From JAGQRJ01 sp041402045 (GTDB lineage: Bacteria > Planctomycetota > J058), in the NCBI GenBank assembly GCA_041402045.1, contig JAWKSZ010000015.1, positions 76,587 to 140,586 on the forward strand: 64,000 nt of DNA. Reading direction: 5' to 3'. The notes beneath the pieces are model-generated. The model was not told the origin of the DNA and made no database searches. It was given only the letters and a program-made list of their open reading frames with translations. Made by a program: the position numbers and the translations under genes. Every line of letters begins with the position of its first letter. Position 1 is the stretch's first letter. Below are positions 1 to 7,972 of the stretch, piece by piece.

Positions 1-2
1 TG

Positions 3-959
3 TTGGCCCTGGCCGCGGTCCAGCGGGCGCGCTGGGAGGACGCGGAGGTCGCGGAGCAGGCCGCGCTCCGGGGCGGCGGCGAGGACCCCGAGGTCCTGCG
101 ACTCCTCGCCCGCGCGGCGCTCCAGCGCTCGTCCCTGACCCGTGCGGCGGGCCTCCACGAGCACGCGCTCGAGCTCTTTCGCCGCGCGCGCGCCGCGGGA
201 GACGACCACGAGGAGACCGCGCTCCGCCTCTACGCCAGCGACAAGCCGCCCCCGGAGCGGCGGATCGAGACCCTGCGCGAGCTCGCCAGTCGCTACCTCG
301 GGCCGCTGAGCTACCACGCCCTCGCCGCCGAGCTGGCCTACCGCCAGAAGCATGCCGACCAGCTCGAGCAGGCCGAGCGCGAGTGGAACCAGGGCCTGGA
401 GTGGGCCGAGCGCGCGGTGGAGGTCGCCCCCGACGACCCGGAGGTGCTCGTCAGCGCCGGCAACCTCTACACCGGCTGGCTGCAGTTCCACCGGTCGGTG
501 GACCCAGCCAAGCTCGGACGCGCCCAGGAGCTGCTCGAGCGCGGCCTCACGCTCGCCCCGGACGACCCCCTGCTCCGCCAGTCCTGCGCCTACGCCTGGC
601 GCCTGATCGCGGAGGAGCTCTTACGCCAGCGGCGGACGCAGGACGGCCAGCGCCTGCTGGAGCGCGCGCAACAGCTCCTGCGCGAATCCCTGGCGCGCTA
701 CCCGGGGACCTACCTCCTGCGCCGCGAGCTCGCCGACTGCACGCTGGTCCGCGAGGGGCCTGGCGCAGCCCTCGCCGCCCTCGCTCCGCTCCTCCGGGCC
801 CACCCCGAGCAGGGCGAACTCCACTACATGCGCTACCGCTACCTGGCACTCGGAGGCGACTCCCAGGGCGCCCTGGCCGCGATCGAGGAGGCCGCGCGCC
901 TCGAACCCGAGCGCTTCCAGGCCGTGCGCGAGACCTTCCTCCGCCAGCTCGGCCGCTGA
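3..959 (+). CDS. TPR-like helical repeat protein (5' partial)
   Basis: The frame is open to the left edge, so the true start lies outside the window; the visible 318 residues are the C-terminal part. The sequence is alpha-helical and rich in Ala, Leu, Glu and Arg. It contains tetratricopeptide-style helices, for example the stretches around residues 130-160 and 170-200 with the recurring AxxxAPDDPxxL pattern (AVEVAPDDPEVL, GLTLAPDDPLLR) and a last repeat near residues 285-300. TPR proteins are usually scaffolds for protein-protein contacts; no catalytic domain is visible. Only 19 bases separate it from the convergent receiver gene. The function cannot be inferred from the C-terminus alone. 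Confidence 0.75.
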   Translation: MALAAVQRARWEDAEVAEQAALRGGGEDPEVLRLLARAALQRSSLTRAAGLHEHALELFRRARAAGDDHEETALRLYASDKPPPERRIETLRELASRYLGPLSYHALAAELAYRQKHADQLEQAEREWNQGLEWAERAVEVAPDDPEVLVSAGNLYTGWLQFHRSVDPAKLGRAQELLERGLTLAPDDPLLRQSCAYAWRLIAEELLRQRRTQDGQRLLERAQQLLRESLARYPGTYLLRRELADCTLVREGPGAALAALAPLLRAHPEQGELHYMRYRYLALGGDSQGALAAIEEAARLEPERFQAVRETFLRQLGR

Positions 960-978
960 GCGCGAGGAGGCACTGCGG

Positions 979-1446
979 CTAGCAGGTCCAGTCGTCGACC
1001 TCGCCGTCGCAGCGCACGGGGGGCGCCCGACGCTGGACGGCGGCCACGACCTCGTCCAGGTCGCAGGGCTTGTCCAGCACCACGGCCCCCAAGCGCTGCG
1101 CCTCTTCGTGCGCGTCGAGGGTGCCGAAGGCGGTCAGGAGCACGACCGGCGTCGCCCAGTCGTGCTGGCGCAGGAACTCCAGCGCGGTGAGCCCCGTGCA
1201 CCCGGGCATGCGCACGTCGGAGAGCACCAGGTCGTAGCCCCGGCTCGCCAGGTGCCCCTCCCGGAGCTCGGTCATGAGGTCGAGCCCACTCGCCACCTCG
1301 GTCACCTCGTAGCCCTCGAGCTCCAGGGCCTCGACCAACAGCCCCCGCAGCGCGGGGTCGTCCTCTGCGACCAGGACCCGGGGCGAGCCGGACTCGGCGT
1401 CGCAGGCGGCGCGGCGGCGAACGCAGGGCGCGGCGTCTTGGATCAT
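979..1446 (-). CDS. Single-domain response regulator (receiver only)
   Basis: A 155-aa protein consisting of one CheY-like receiver domain with a short N-terminal tail and no output domain. The acidic pocket (AEDD), the phosphoacceptor Asp in LVLSDVRMPG, the Thr in LLTAFG and the Lys in VLDKP are all present. The ATG at 1446 is preceded by a strong GAGGAGGT ribosome site, so I prefer it to longer in-frame starts. It is probably an intermediate phosphate carrier or a modulator of another kinase. A -24/-12 promoter lies just upstream (1471-1486) and the nearby NtrC-type regulator is the obvious candidate activator. Receiver identity is sure; the signalling partner is inference. Confidence 0.9.
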   Translation of the reverse strand: MIQDAAPCVRRRAACDAESGSPRVLVAEDDPALRGLLVEALELEGYEVTEVASGLDLMTELREGHLASRGYDLVLSDVRMPGCTGLTALEFLRQHDWATPVVLLTAFGTLDAHEEAQRLGAVVLDKPCDLDEVVAAVQRRAPPVRCDGEVDDWTC

Positions 1447-1470
1447 GCAGACCTCCTCGAGCTGCTTCAG

Positions 1471-1486
1471 TGCACGCGGCGTGCCA
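1471..1486 (-). promoter_or_regulatory. Sigma-54 (-24/-12) promoter of the receiver gene
   Basis: Minus-strand TGGCACGCCGCGTGCA matches the sigma-54 consensus: GG and GC are separated by ten bases, GGCACG is intact and TGC falls in the -12 box. Transcription would begin about 12 bases after the GC, near 1460. That leaves a short leader holding the GAGGAGGT ribosome site before the ATG at 1446. Confidence 0.75.
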
Positions 1487-1526
1487 CCCCAAGCTGCGCG
1501 CGGCCCGCCTCGCGGGTGTGTCGCCC

Positions 1527-1542
1527 CGACACGCGCGGGTCG
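1527..1542. promoter_or_regulatory. Enhancer-type site shared by two divergent sigma-54 promoters
   Basis: CGACACGCGCGGGTCG is palindromic at 14 of 16 positions. It recurs at 5230-5245 with 14 of 16 identical bases. It sits 42 bases from the GG of the leftward -24 box and 53 bases from the GG of the rightward one, a normal distance for an NtrC-family upstream activator site. The adjacent GTGTCGCCCCGACAC (1518-1532) is a second inverted repeat overlapping it. The likely binder is the regulator encoded at 2072-3430; this is inference. Confidence 0.65.
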
Positions 1543-1593
1543 GAGCGCGCCACACGCCCGCAGCGCCTCCCTCCGGCCCCACGAGGCTTGGAC

Positions 1594-1609
1594 CGGCACG
1601 CGAGCTGCG
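1594..1609 (+). promoter_or_regulatory. Sigma-54 (-24/-12) promoter of the hemerythrin-like gene
   Basis: CGGCACGCGAGCTGCG carries GGCACG, five bases and TGC at exact sigma-54 spacing. The predicted start is near 1620, immediately before the GGAAGGAGG ribosome site at 1621 and the GTG at 1635. It is the divergent partner of the promoter at 1471-1486. Confidence 0.75.
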
Positions 1610-1634
1610 GTCGATCCCGCGGAAGGAGGACCCC

Positions 1635-2075
1635 GTGATCCACACCGTCGAACGCCCTCGCGGCCGCGTGTCCCCCGCGCGCGCCGAGCCGCTCCCGCCC
1701 GAGTCCGTGTATCAGGGCCTGCTGGACCTGCTGGCCTGGGACGACCCGAGCCCCGGGCTGCGCCAGCGCCTGGCCCGCTACCGGCCGTTCTTCGTCGCCG
1801 AGCTCGAGGAGCAGGAGGCGCCAGGCGGGGTGCTGAGCGAGGCCCTGCGCCAGGCCCCGCACCTGGCTCCCCGCGTCGAGCTCTGCCGCACGCAGCACGA
1901 GGAGCTCCTGCGTCAGCTCGACGCCTTGATCGCGCTCCTCGAGCACGAGGCCCCCGACAGCCCGCAGGTGTGGGTCGCCCGGCGCGGTCTGCGCCAGGCC
2001 CTGCGCCGCCACCAGGCGGCCGAGCAGGACCTCGTGCTCGACGCCTACTTCCAGGATCTGGGCGGGGAGGGCTAG
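1635..2075 (+). CDS. Hemerythrin-like (HHE) four-helix protein
   Basis: A 146-aa all-helical protein. Helices with spaced His and Glu (RTQHEELLRQL, LLEHE) and a C-terminal RRHQAAEQDLVLDAYFQDLG segment resemble the H-x3-E and final Asp of hemerythrin-like HHE proteins, which bind a diiron centre for oxygen, nitric oxide or iron sensing. Not every ligand can be assigned with certainty. The GTG at 1635 follows AAGGAGG at ideal spacing; longer starts upstream would overlap the sigma-54 promoter. Its TAG stop lies in a CTAG shared with the stop of the convergent regulator gene. Control is probably by sigma-54 and the adjacent two-component pair. Confidence 0.6.
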   Translation: MIHTVERPRGRVSPARAEPLPPESVYQGLLDLLAWDDPSPGLRQRLARYRPFFVAELEEQEAPGGVLSEALRQAPHLAPRVELCRTQHEELLRQLDALIALLEHEAPDSPQVWVARRGLRQALRRHQAAEQDLVLDAYFQDLGGEG

Positions 2076-3430
2076 CCCTCGCCCTCGGCGCCGTAGTGCT
2101 CGAGCTTGCGGTAGAGGGTCTTGCGCCCGATCCGCAGGATCGAGGCCGCCCGCGCCTTGTTGCCCTCCACCGCGTTCAGGACCGCGAGGACGTGCCGGCG
2201 CTCGACCTGCTCCAGCGGGATCAGCTCGACGGCGGCGCCCGCGGCGGGCCCGGGCGCCGCGCCGCGCACTCGGGGCGGGAGGTCGTCGACCACGACCTCC
2301 CGCCCCTGGGTGAGCGCCACGGCGCGCTCCATGCAGTTCTCGAGCTCGCGCACGTTGCCCGGCCAGTCGTAGGCCAGGAGCTTCGCCGCGGCCGCCGCGG
2401 AGATCCCCGACACCTCGCGCTGCATGCGCGCGGCGTGAGCCTCCACGAAGCGCTGAGCCAGGAGCAGCACGTCGTTGCCGCGGTCGCGCAGCGGCGGGAC
2501 CCGCAGCTCGATCACGTTGATCCGATACAGGAGGTCCTGGCGGAAGCGCCCGGCCTCGACCTCCTCCTCGAGGTCGCGGTGCGTGGCGGCCACGACCCGG
2601 CAGTCGACGGCGAACTCCGCGTCGCTCCCGACGGCGCGGGCCCGGCGCTCCTGGAGCACGCGCAGGAGCTTCGCCTGCAGCTCCAGCGGCATGTCGCCCA
2701 CCTCGTCCAGGAACAGCGTACCGCCTTGGGCCTGCTGCAAGAGCCCGGGGCGGTCGCGCTCCGCGCCGGTGAACGCGCCCTTGGTGTGGCCGAACAGCTC
2801 GCTCTCGAGCAGCGCCGCGGGGACCGCCGCGCAGTTGATCGCCACGAAGGGGCCTCGCGCGCGCGGGCTGCGGCGGTGCAAGGCGCGGGCGACCAGCTCC
2901 TTGCCCGAGCCGGTCTCGCCCAGCACGAGCACGGTCGTGTCCGCGCGCGCGCTGCGCGCGATCAGGTCGCACAGCGCGCGGACCTCGCGGCTCTCCCCCA
3001 GGAGCTCCTCGAAGGGCTCGACCTCGCGCAGCCGGGCTTCGAGCGCGGACACCTGCTGCGTCAGCCGCCGGGTGCGCACCGCGCGCTCCAGCACGAGGCC
3101 CAGCTCCTCGACCTCGAAGGGCTTCGCCAGGAAGTCGTAGGCCCCCGCGCGCATGGCGCCCACCGCGGCCTCCAGGTCGCCGAACGCGGTCATGAGCACG
3201 ACCGGGAGGTGGGGGTCCAGCTCCTGCACCCGGCGACAGAGCTCGAGGCCGCCGAGGCCCGACATGCGCAGGTCGCTGAGCACGACCTCGGGGCGCCGCG
3301 CCCGCAGCTCGTCCAGAGCCGCGCCTCCGCCCGCGGCGGCCCGGACCCGGAAGCCCTCCGCCTCGAGCCCTTCGCGCAGCACCTCGCGCAGCTCGCGGTC
3401 GTCCTCCACCAGCAGCACGTCGCCCTTCAC
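2072..3430 (-). CDS. NtrC-family sigma-54-dependent response regulator
   Basis: A 452-aa protein with a receiver domain (residues 1-120; phosphoacceptor Asp near 53 in VVLSDLRM), an AAA+ sigma-54 activation domain (about 135-370) and a C-terminal Fis-type helix-turn-helix (AASILRIGRKTLYRKL). The AAA+ domain has Walker A GETGSGKE, the sigma-54 contact loop GAFTGA and Walker B GGTLFLDEVGDM, so it should be a functional activator. The GTG start overlaps the kinase stop as GTGA, with GAGGAGG upstream. It is cotranscribed with the kinase at 3427-4848 and is flanked by two sigma-54 promoter pairs that are its probable targets. Confidence 0.95.
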   Translation of the reverse strand: MKGDVLLVEDDRELREVLREGLEAEGFRVRAAAGGGAALDELRARRPEVVLSDLRMSGLGGLELCRRVQELDPHLPVVLMTAFGDLEAAVGAMRAGAYDFLAKPFEVEELGLVLERAVRTRRLTQQVSALEARLREVEPFEELLGESREVRALCDLIARSARADTTVLVLGETGSGKELVARALHRRSPRARGPFVAINCAAVPAALLESELFGHTKGAFTGAERDRPGLLQQAQGGTLFLDEVGDMPLELQAKLLRVLQERRARAVGSDAEFAVDCRVVAATHRDLEEEVEAGRFRQDLLYRINVIELRVPPLRDRGNDVLLLAQRFVEAHAARMQREVSGISAAAAAKLLAYDWPGNVRELENCMERAVALTQGREVVVDDLPPRVRGAAPGPAAGAAVELIPLEQVERRHVLAVLNAVEGNKARAASILRIGRKTLYRKLEHYGAEGEG

Positions 3431-4848
3431 GCGGCCTCCTCGGCGCAGGGGAGCAGCACGCGAAAGGTCGCGCCCTCGCCGGGAGCGGAGTCGAGCTCGA
3501 TCCACCCGTCGTGCTCGACCACGATCCCGTGGGCCACCGGCAGCCCCAGCCCCGTGCCTTCCCCGACGTCCTTGGTGGTGAAGAAGGGCTCGAAGATCCG
3601 CTGCTGCAGCTCGAGGGGCACCCCGGGCCCGCGGTCGCGGACCTCCAGGCACCAGCGCGGGCCCGGGGTCGCGTCGTGGTCGGGCGGCGGGTCGCCCTGG
3701 ACCCGCGCGACCCGCAGCTCGACGCGCTCGCCCTCGGGGCTGGCGTGCGCGGCGTTCATGAGCAGGTTGGTGAGCACCTGCTCGATCTGGGTCGGGTCCG
3801 CCACGGCCCAGGCGGCGTCGGCGCCCTCGAGCGCGAACGCGACCCCGCGCTTGCGCGCGAGGGGGGCCAGCGCCTCGATCACGCCCCGCGCCACGGCGAC
3901 GAGGTCCACCCGGCGCTTCTCGGCGTCCCCCCCGCGCGCGAAGTCGAGGAGCTGCCGAATGATCCGGGTCATGCGCTGGGTCTGCTCGCGCACCGCGGCG
4001 GCGTGAGCCTCCACCCGCTCGGGCTCTCCGCGCTGACGCTCCAACAGCTTGGCCCGAGCCAGGACCACGTTCAGCGGTGTGCCCAGCTCATGGGCCACCC
4101 CCGCGGCCAGGCGCCCCACCGTCGCCAGGCGCTCTGCGTGGCGGAGTTGGTTCAGCGTCGCCCGGCGGGCCTCGGCCTCGGCCGACGCTCGCGCGCTCGC
4201 CGCCTGCAGGTCGGCGGCCATGCGATCCAGGGCGTCGGCGAGGGCGCCCAGCTCGTCGCGGCGACCGAGGTCCAGGCGCGCGGCGAGGTCGCCGGCCCCG
4301 ACCTCGCGCACCCGCGCCACGAGCGCCTGGATCGGGCGCCCGACCAGGGCCGAGCCCACCCCGAACGCGATCGCGCCCGAGACCACCACCGACGCCAAGG
4401 TCGCCGTGGCGAGGAGCGAGGTCGACGAGCGCACGTAGGCCAGGTCTTCCTCCATGGCCTGGGTCACCTCCAGCGCGCCCTCCGGCTCGCCCGGCGGCGC
4501 GAAGCGGATCCAGGTATGCAGGGCCCCCTCCCGGCGCACGAAGGCGCGGCCCTCGCGGGCCAGGCGCTCCCGCACCGGGAGCGCCTCCAGCTCCGGATAC
4601 CACCGAAACGCGCGGTCGGGCTGGCGCCCGCTGGCGTGCGCGATCAGGTCCACGGCCGCGTCGCGACCGGCGCGGCCCCAGGTGGGCTCCACGGCGGCGA
4701 GCAACGTCGAGCCGGCGCGGAAGGTCTCGCGCTCCATGGCGGCCTCGAACATGGCCAGCTCGCGGGCCCGCGCGAGCAGCCCGTAGCCGCAGAGCACCGC
4801 GCAGTTCCCCGCGACGAGCAGCGCGGTGAGCTTGTGGGTGAGCTTCAT
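3427..4848 (-). CDS. Membrane sensor histidine kinase (HAMP, HisKA, HATPase)
   Basis: A 473-aa kinase. It has a transmembrane helix near residues 7-25, an extracytoplasmic sensing region of about 115 residues, a second membrane helix near 144-170, a HAMP linker (171-215), a coiled region, and the dimerisation domain with phosphorylated His253 in VAHELGTPLN. The ATP-binding domain (about 350-470) has the N box (NLLMNAAHAS), DRGPGVP, FEPFFTTK and GEGTGLGL. The layout is that of NtrB/ZraS-type sensors of sigma-54 regulators. The stop overlaps the regulator start, so the pair is one operon. The periplasmic part shows no recognised ligand domain. Confidence 0.95.
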   Translation of the reverse strand: MKLTHKLTALLVAGNCAVLCGYGLLARARELAMFEAAMERETFRAGSTLLAAVEPTWGRAGRDAAVDLIAHASGRQPDRAFRWYPELEALPVRERLAREGRAFVRREGALHTWIRFAPPGEPEGALEVTQAMEEDLAYVRSSTSLLATATLASVVVSGAIAFGVGSALVGRPIQALVARVREVGAGDLAARLDLGRRDELGALADALDRMAADLQAASARASAEAEARRATLNQLRHAERLATVGRLAAGVAHELGTPLNVVLARAKLLERQRGEPERVEAHAAAVREQTQRMTRIIRQLLDFARGGDAEKRRVDLVAVARGVIEALAPLARKRGVAFALEGADAAWAVADPTQIEQVLTNLLMNAAHASPEGERVELRVARVQGDPPPDHDATPGPRWCLEVRDRGPGVPLELQQRIFEPFFTTKDVGEGTGLGLPVAHGIVVEHDGWIELDSAPGEGATFRVLLPCAEEAA

Positions 4849-4963
4849 GGCCCGGGGCGCCCGAGCAAGACCCGGGCCAGCTCGATCGTCACCGCAAGCC
4901 TCGGCGGCTCCGATCGACCTCGGGGCTCGCCCTCCGTCAAATCGGCACCCGCCTGCCGCGGTG

Positions 4964-5149
4964 TCAGGCCGCGTGCTCGACCGCGCGGGAGGCCTCGAGC
5001 CGGGCCAGGAGCTGACGCACGTAGGGCGAGCGGTCCACGTGACGCGAGCAGTAGGGCTTGTCCTCTGCGGTGCCGGCGCCGCACACCACGCAGCTCCGCG
5101 GCTCGAGGCCGAGGCGGTCGACGACGCGCTGGGTAGGGATCGGGGTCAT
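4964..5149 (-). CDS. Small zinc-ribbon-like protein
   Basis: A 61-aa protein with the pattern CVVCGAG...YCSRHV, that is CxxC followed 12 residues later by C and H, a likely single zinc-binding site. Nothing else is recognisable. The ATG at 5149 has AAGGAGG at good spacing. A sigma-54 promoter (5174-5189) lies upstream, so it appears to be a target of the neighbouring two-component system rather than a housekeeping gene. It could be a small regulator or partner protein; no function is claimed. Confidence 0.75.
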   Translation of the reverse strand: MTPIPTQRVVDRLGLEPRSCVVCGAGTAEDKPYCSRHVDRSPYVRQLLARLEASRAVEHAA

Positions 5150-5173
5150 GCTGCCTCCTTCCGCCAGCCGGCG

Positions 5174-5189
5174 AGCAGGGGCCGTGCCT
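5174..5189 (-). promoter_or_regulatory. Sigma-54 (-24/-12) promoter of the zinc-ribbon gene
   Basis: Minus-strand AGGCACGGCCCCTGCT has GGCACG, five bases, then TGC, identical in spacing to the three other promoters of the module. The predicted start is near 5163, just before the ribosome site of the gene starting at 5149. Confidence 0.75.
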
Positions 5190-5229
5190 GCCACAACCCC
5201 CGCGCCGACGTAGCGCGCGTGAGCCACCC

Positions 5230-5245
5230 CGACACGGGTGGGTCG
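5230..5245. promoter_or_regulatory. Second copy of the shared enhancer-type site
   Basis: CGACACGGGTGGGTCG differs from the site at 1527-1542 at two positions and, like it, is preceded by CCC. Distances to the two flanking -24 boxes are 42 and 55 bases, against 42 and 53 at the first locus. A nearby TGCGACACAC (5248-5257) may be an extra half-site. Confidence 0.65.
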
Positions 5246-5298
5246 TTGCGACACACCCTTCGCGGACGCCCCGGGCTGCCCCCGCGGGCCGTTGCGCC

Positions 5299-5314
5299 CG
5301 GCACGGTCGCTGCT
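5299..5314 (+). promoter_or_regulatory. Sigma-54 (-24/-12) promoter of the HtrA-like gene
   Basis: CGGCACGGTCGCTGCT has GGCACG, five bases and TGC. The predicted start is near 5325; the AGGAGG ribosome site is at 5341 and the ATG at 5353. Confidence 0.75.
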
Positions 5315-5352
5315 AAGCCGCGGGCGCACCCCCACCCCGAAGGAGGAACACC

Positions 5353-6045
5353 ATGAGGATCCCGCTCTCCGTCGCTGCGCTCCTGGCCGCTGCCTGCGCC
5401 GTCGCTGGCGCGCAGGTCGTCCCCGCCCCGGGGGTCGTGACCGTCGAGGCCGAGCCCGCGACCGACCTCAGCTGGGACGCCCTGCGCCTGCGCGCGCTGC
5501 TGCCCGACGCCGCGCGGCTGCTGACCCCGCCGCCGCGGGTCGGCGCGGGGGCCGTGGCCGGCGAACAGCGGGTGGTCACGTCCCGCGCGCTGGTCGAGGA
5601 CGCCTCGAGGCTGCGGGTGCGCCTCGCGGACGGCCGGACCCTGGCCGCGTCCGTCGCCGCGGTGGACACCGCCAGCGACGCCGCGGTGCTCGCGGTCGCC
5701 GCCCCGCTCGAGGGGTGCGCGCCGTGCGCGCTGCCCCGGGCCCAGGCCTGGGGCGCGCTCCCGGGAGGTCCGGTCCTGGCGCTGCTCGAGCCCGGCGCGA
5801 CGCTGCCCCCGGGCGCGCCGTTGATCTCCGTCGAGGGCGAGCTCCTGGGCTACGCCGCCCGCTCGGTGCGCGTGCCCGTGTTCGGCGACCTCGCCCTGAG
5901 CTACGCCTGGGCGACCCCCGCGGCCCAGGTCGAGCCGCTGCTGGAGCGCGCGGCCCCCGCAGGCCCGCTCGGCTGGAGCGACCTCTGGGCCCCCTGGGGC
6001 GGGAGGTCCCTCGCCCTGCCCGGCGCGCACGACCTCGCGCGCTAG
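5353..6045 (+). CDS. Secreted HtrA/trypsin-like protein lacking catalytic residues
   Basis: A 230-aa protein with a signal peptide (cleavage probably after AVAGA near residue 20). The body follows the HtrA protease fold: VVTSRALVEDASRLRVRLAD occupies the place of the usual TNNHVVE...VRLADG strand, DTASDAAVLAV matches the Asp strand, and PPGAPLISVEGELLGYA matches the NSGGPL..GEVIG strand. The catalytic His and Ser are both replaced and there is no PDZ domain, so it is probably a non-enzymatic binder or sensor in the periplasm. A sigma-54 promoter precedes it. The HtrA relation is by eye only. Confidence 0.6.
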   Translation: MRIPLSVAALLAAACAVAGAQVVPAPGVVTVEAEPATDLSWDALRLRALLPDAARLLTPPPRVGAGAVAGEQRVVTSRALVEDASRLRVRLADGRTLAASVAAVDTASDAAVLAVAAPLEGCAPCALPRAQAWGALPGGPVLALLEPGATLPPGAPLISVEGELLGYAARSVRVPVFGDLALSYAWATPAAQVEPLLERAAPAGPLGWSDLWAPWGGRSLALPGAHDLAR

Positions 6046-6056
6046 CGGGCGCGATC

Positions 6057-6089
6057 GGCGGGGAGGCCCCGCTCCGGGGCCTCCCCGCC
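6057..6089. terminator. Strong bidirectional hairpin terminator
   Basis: A perfect 14-bp stem (GGCGGGGAGGCCCC and its complement) with a 5-base loop lies between two convergent genes (stops at 6045 and 6104). There is no T tract, as is common in GC-rich genomes. Confidence 0.7.
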
Positions 6090-6103
6090 CGGAGGACCAG
6101 CAG

Positions 6104-7972
6104 CTACCGCGGGCGGGCGGCCACCTCGGGCTCGGGCTTGGGGCTCGGGGGCACGTTCAGGATCTTGAGCGCCTGCACCGCGACCCGGCTGGCCAGGGGG
6201 CCGGCGGTCGTGCCGCCCCACACCCGACCCTTCTTGGTGGTCGGACCCCAGACCACCGCCGAGAACGCGATCCGCGGGTTCTCCGCCGGGGCGAAGCCGC
6301 AGAACGAGCCCACGATCTCCTTCTCGTGATACCGGCCGTCGACCAGGAGCTTCGTCGTGCCGGTCTTGCCCGCGATCGTGAACTCGGCGTTCTTGGCGCG
6401 CTTGGCGGTGCCGTGCTCGCTGTTGACCACCGCGATCAGCGCCTCGCGCAGGGGGCCGTTGACCACCGCCGGGCTCAGGGGGCGCCCGAACACCTGGGGC
6501 TCGAAGGCCTGGACCACGCCCCCGTCGGGGCCCACGAGGGCCTTCACCAGCCGCGGGCGGTAGACGGTCCCGCCGTTGGCCAGGGCGCCGTAGGCCAGGG
6601 CCATTTGCAGCGGGGTCACCGAGAACGCGTAGCCCTGGCCGACCGAGCCGAGCACGGTGGGCGAGTGCAGCTTCTCCAGGTTGCGGGTGTTGCCCGCGGA
6701 CTCCCCCGCGATCCCGAGCCCGGTGGCGGCGCCGATCCCGAAGGCCTCCAGCGCGCGGTGCAGCCCCTCCTTGCCCAGGCGGTCGGCGATCTTGACCGCG
6801 CCCACGTTGCTCGACTGGATCAGCACGTCGAGCTCGGTCACCGAGCCCACGAGGTGCACGTCGACGATCGCCTTGCGCCGTCCGGGGAGGTGCCAGGACT
6901 GGGGGCAGGAGATCGCGCGCTCGGGGCCGCCCAGGCCCTGCTCCCAGGCGGTGCCCACGATCAGCGGCTTGACCGTCGAGCCCGGCTCGTAGGTGTCGGT
7001 GATCGCGCGCAGGCGCAGGCCCTCCTGGAAGTTCGGGCCGAGGTCGCCGGGGTCGGCGGTGGGCCAGGACGCGATCGCGAGCACGTCGCCGGTGTGGGGG
7101 TCGACCACGACCACCGCCGCGCCCTCGGGCTCGAACTCCGCGGCGGTGCGCTCGAGCTCGCGCACGGCGACGGCCTGAATGCTGCGGTCGAGGGTCAGGG
7201 CCACGTCGGCCCCGCGCTGCCCGGGGACCGCGGCGGTGCCCGGCACCACCAGCTCGCGCCCGCGCACGTCGAGGCGCACCTGCTCGTAGCCGTCTTGGCC
7301 CTGGAGCTGCGCGTCGAAGGTGCGCTCGAGGCCCACGGTGCCCTGGAGGACCTCGCGCCCGCGGGCCTCGTCCTCCGCCAGGCGAGTCAGGCCCACGACC
7401 TGCGCGGTCAGCGGCCCGAAGGGGTGCACCCGGATCGGCTCGACGCTCAGGCTCACGTGGCTGAGCTTGGCGGCGCGGATCGCGCGCACCTGCTCCGGGA
7501 GCAGCTTGCGCCGGCGCACGTAGAGCGAGCGCTCGCTGGCCACGTAGGCCTCGAGCTTGGCCCGCTCCTCGGGGGTGAAGCTCAGGAGCTCGTCCAGGGT
7601 CGCGACCAGCGCGGCCTGGTCCTCCGCCGAGCGCGCGCGGCCCTCGACCAGGAGGCTCCCGCGCTCGAGGGAGACGGTGGCCACGACCTCGCGCCCGCCG
7701 TCCTGGAACAGGAAACGCCCGCGCTCGCCGAGGAGCACGCGCTTGCGCAGGTGCTGGCGCGCCGCGCGGTCCTTCCACTGGGCGTGCTGCGCGACCTGGA
7801 GCTGATACAGCCGCACCGTGAGCAGCGCGTAGCCCACGAGCACCGCGATCAGCGCGGCCTTGGCCCAGCGCCGGCCGCTGGTCGTGGTCCGGGTCGGGGC
7901 GTGCAGCCGCAGGTGCGGGAGCGCGAGCTGCCAGGCGCGCAGCGCCTGGGCCACGAAGCTCGGCGCGCTCAC
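6104..7972 (-). CDS. ftsI: Septal penicillin-binding protein, FtsI/PBP3-type transpeptidase
   Basis: A 622-aa class B penicillin-binding protein that cross-links septal peptidoglycan. It has a short cytoplasmic N-terminus, one membrane helix (about 37-57), a dimerisation/pedestal domain, and a transpeptidase domain with all three active-site motifs: STVK with nucleophile Ser332, SSN at 387-389 and KTGT at 536-539. The GTG start overlaps the stop of the small upstream gene as GTGA, the usual ftsL-ftsI order. The other dcw genes (rsmH before, murE after) are not next to it here. Assignment as FtsI rather than an elongation PBP2 rests on length and the ftsL-like neighbour. Confidence 0.9.
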   Translation of the reverse strand: MSAPSFVAQALRAWQLALPHLRLHAPTRTTTSGRRWAKAALIAVLVGYALLTVRLYQLQVAQHAQWKDRAARQHLRKRVLLGERGRFLFQDGGREVVATVSLERGSLLVEGRARSAEDQAALVATLDELLSFTPEERAKLEAYVASERSLYVRRRKLLPEQVRAIRAAKLSHVSLSVEPIRVHPFGPLTAQVVGLTRLAEDEARGREVLQGTVGLERTFDAQLQGQDGYEQVRLDVRGRELVVPGTAAVPGQRGADVALTLDRSIQAVAVRELERTAAEFEPEGAAVVVVDPHTGDVLAIASWPTADPGDLGPNFQEGLRLRAITDTYEPGSTVKPLIVGTAWEQGLGGPERAISCPQSWHLPGRRKAIVDVHLVGSVTELDVLIQSSNVGAVKIADRLGKEGLHRALEAFGIGAATGLGIAGESAGNTRNLEKLHSPTVLGSVGQGYAFSVTPLQMALAYGALANGGTVYRPRLVKALVGPDGGVVQAFEPQVFGRPLSPAVVNGPLREALIAVVNSEHGTAKRAKNAEFTIAGKTGTTKLLVDGRYHEKEIVGSFCGFAPAENPRIAFSAVVWGPTTKKGRVWGGTTAGPLASRVAVQALKILNVPPSPKPEPEVAARPR

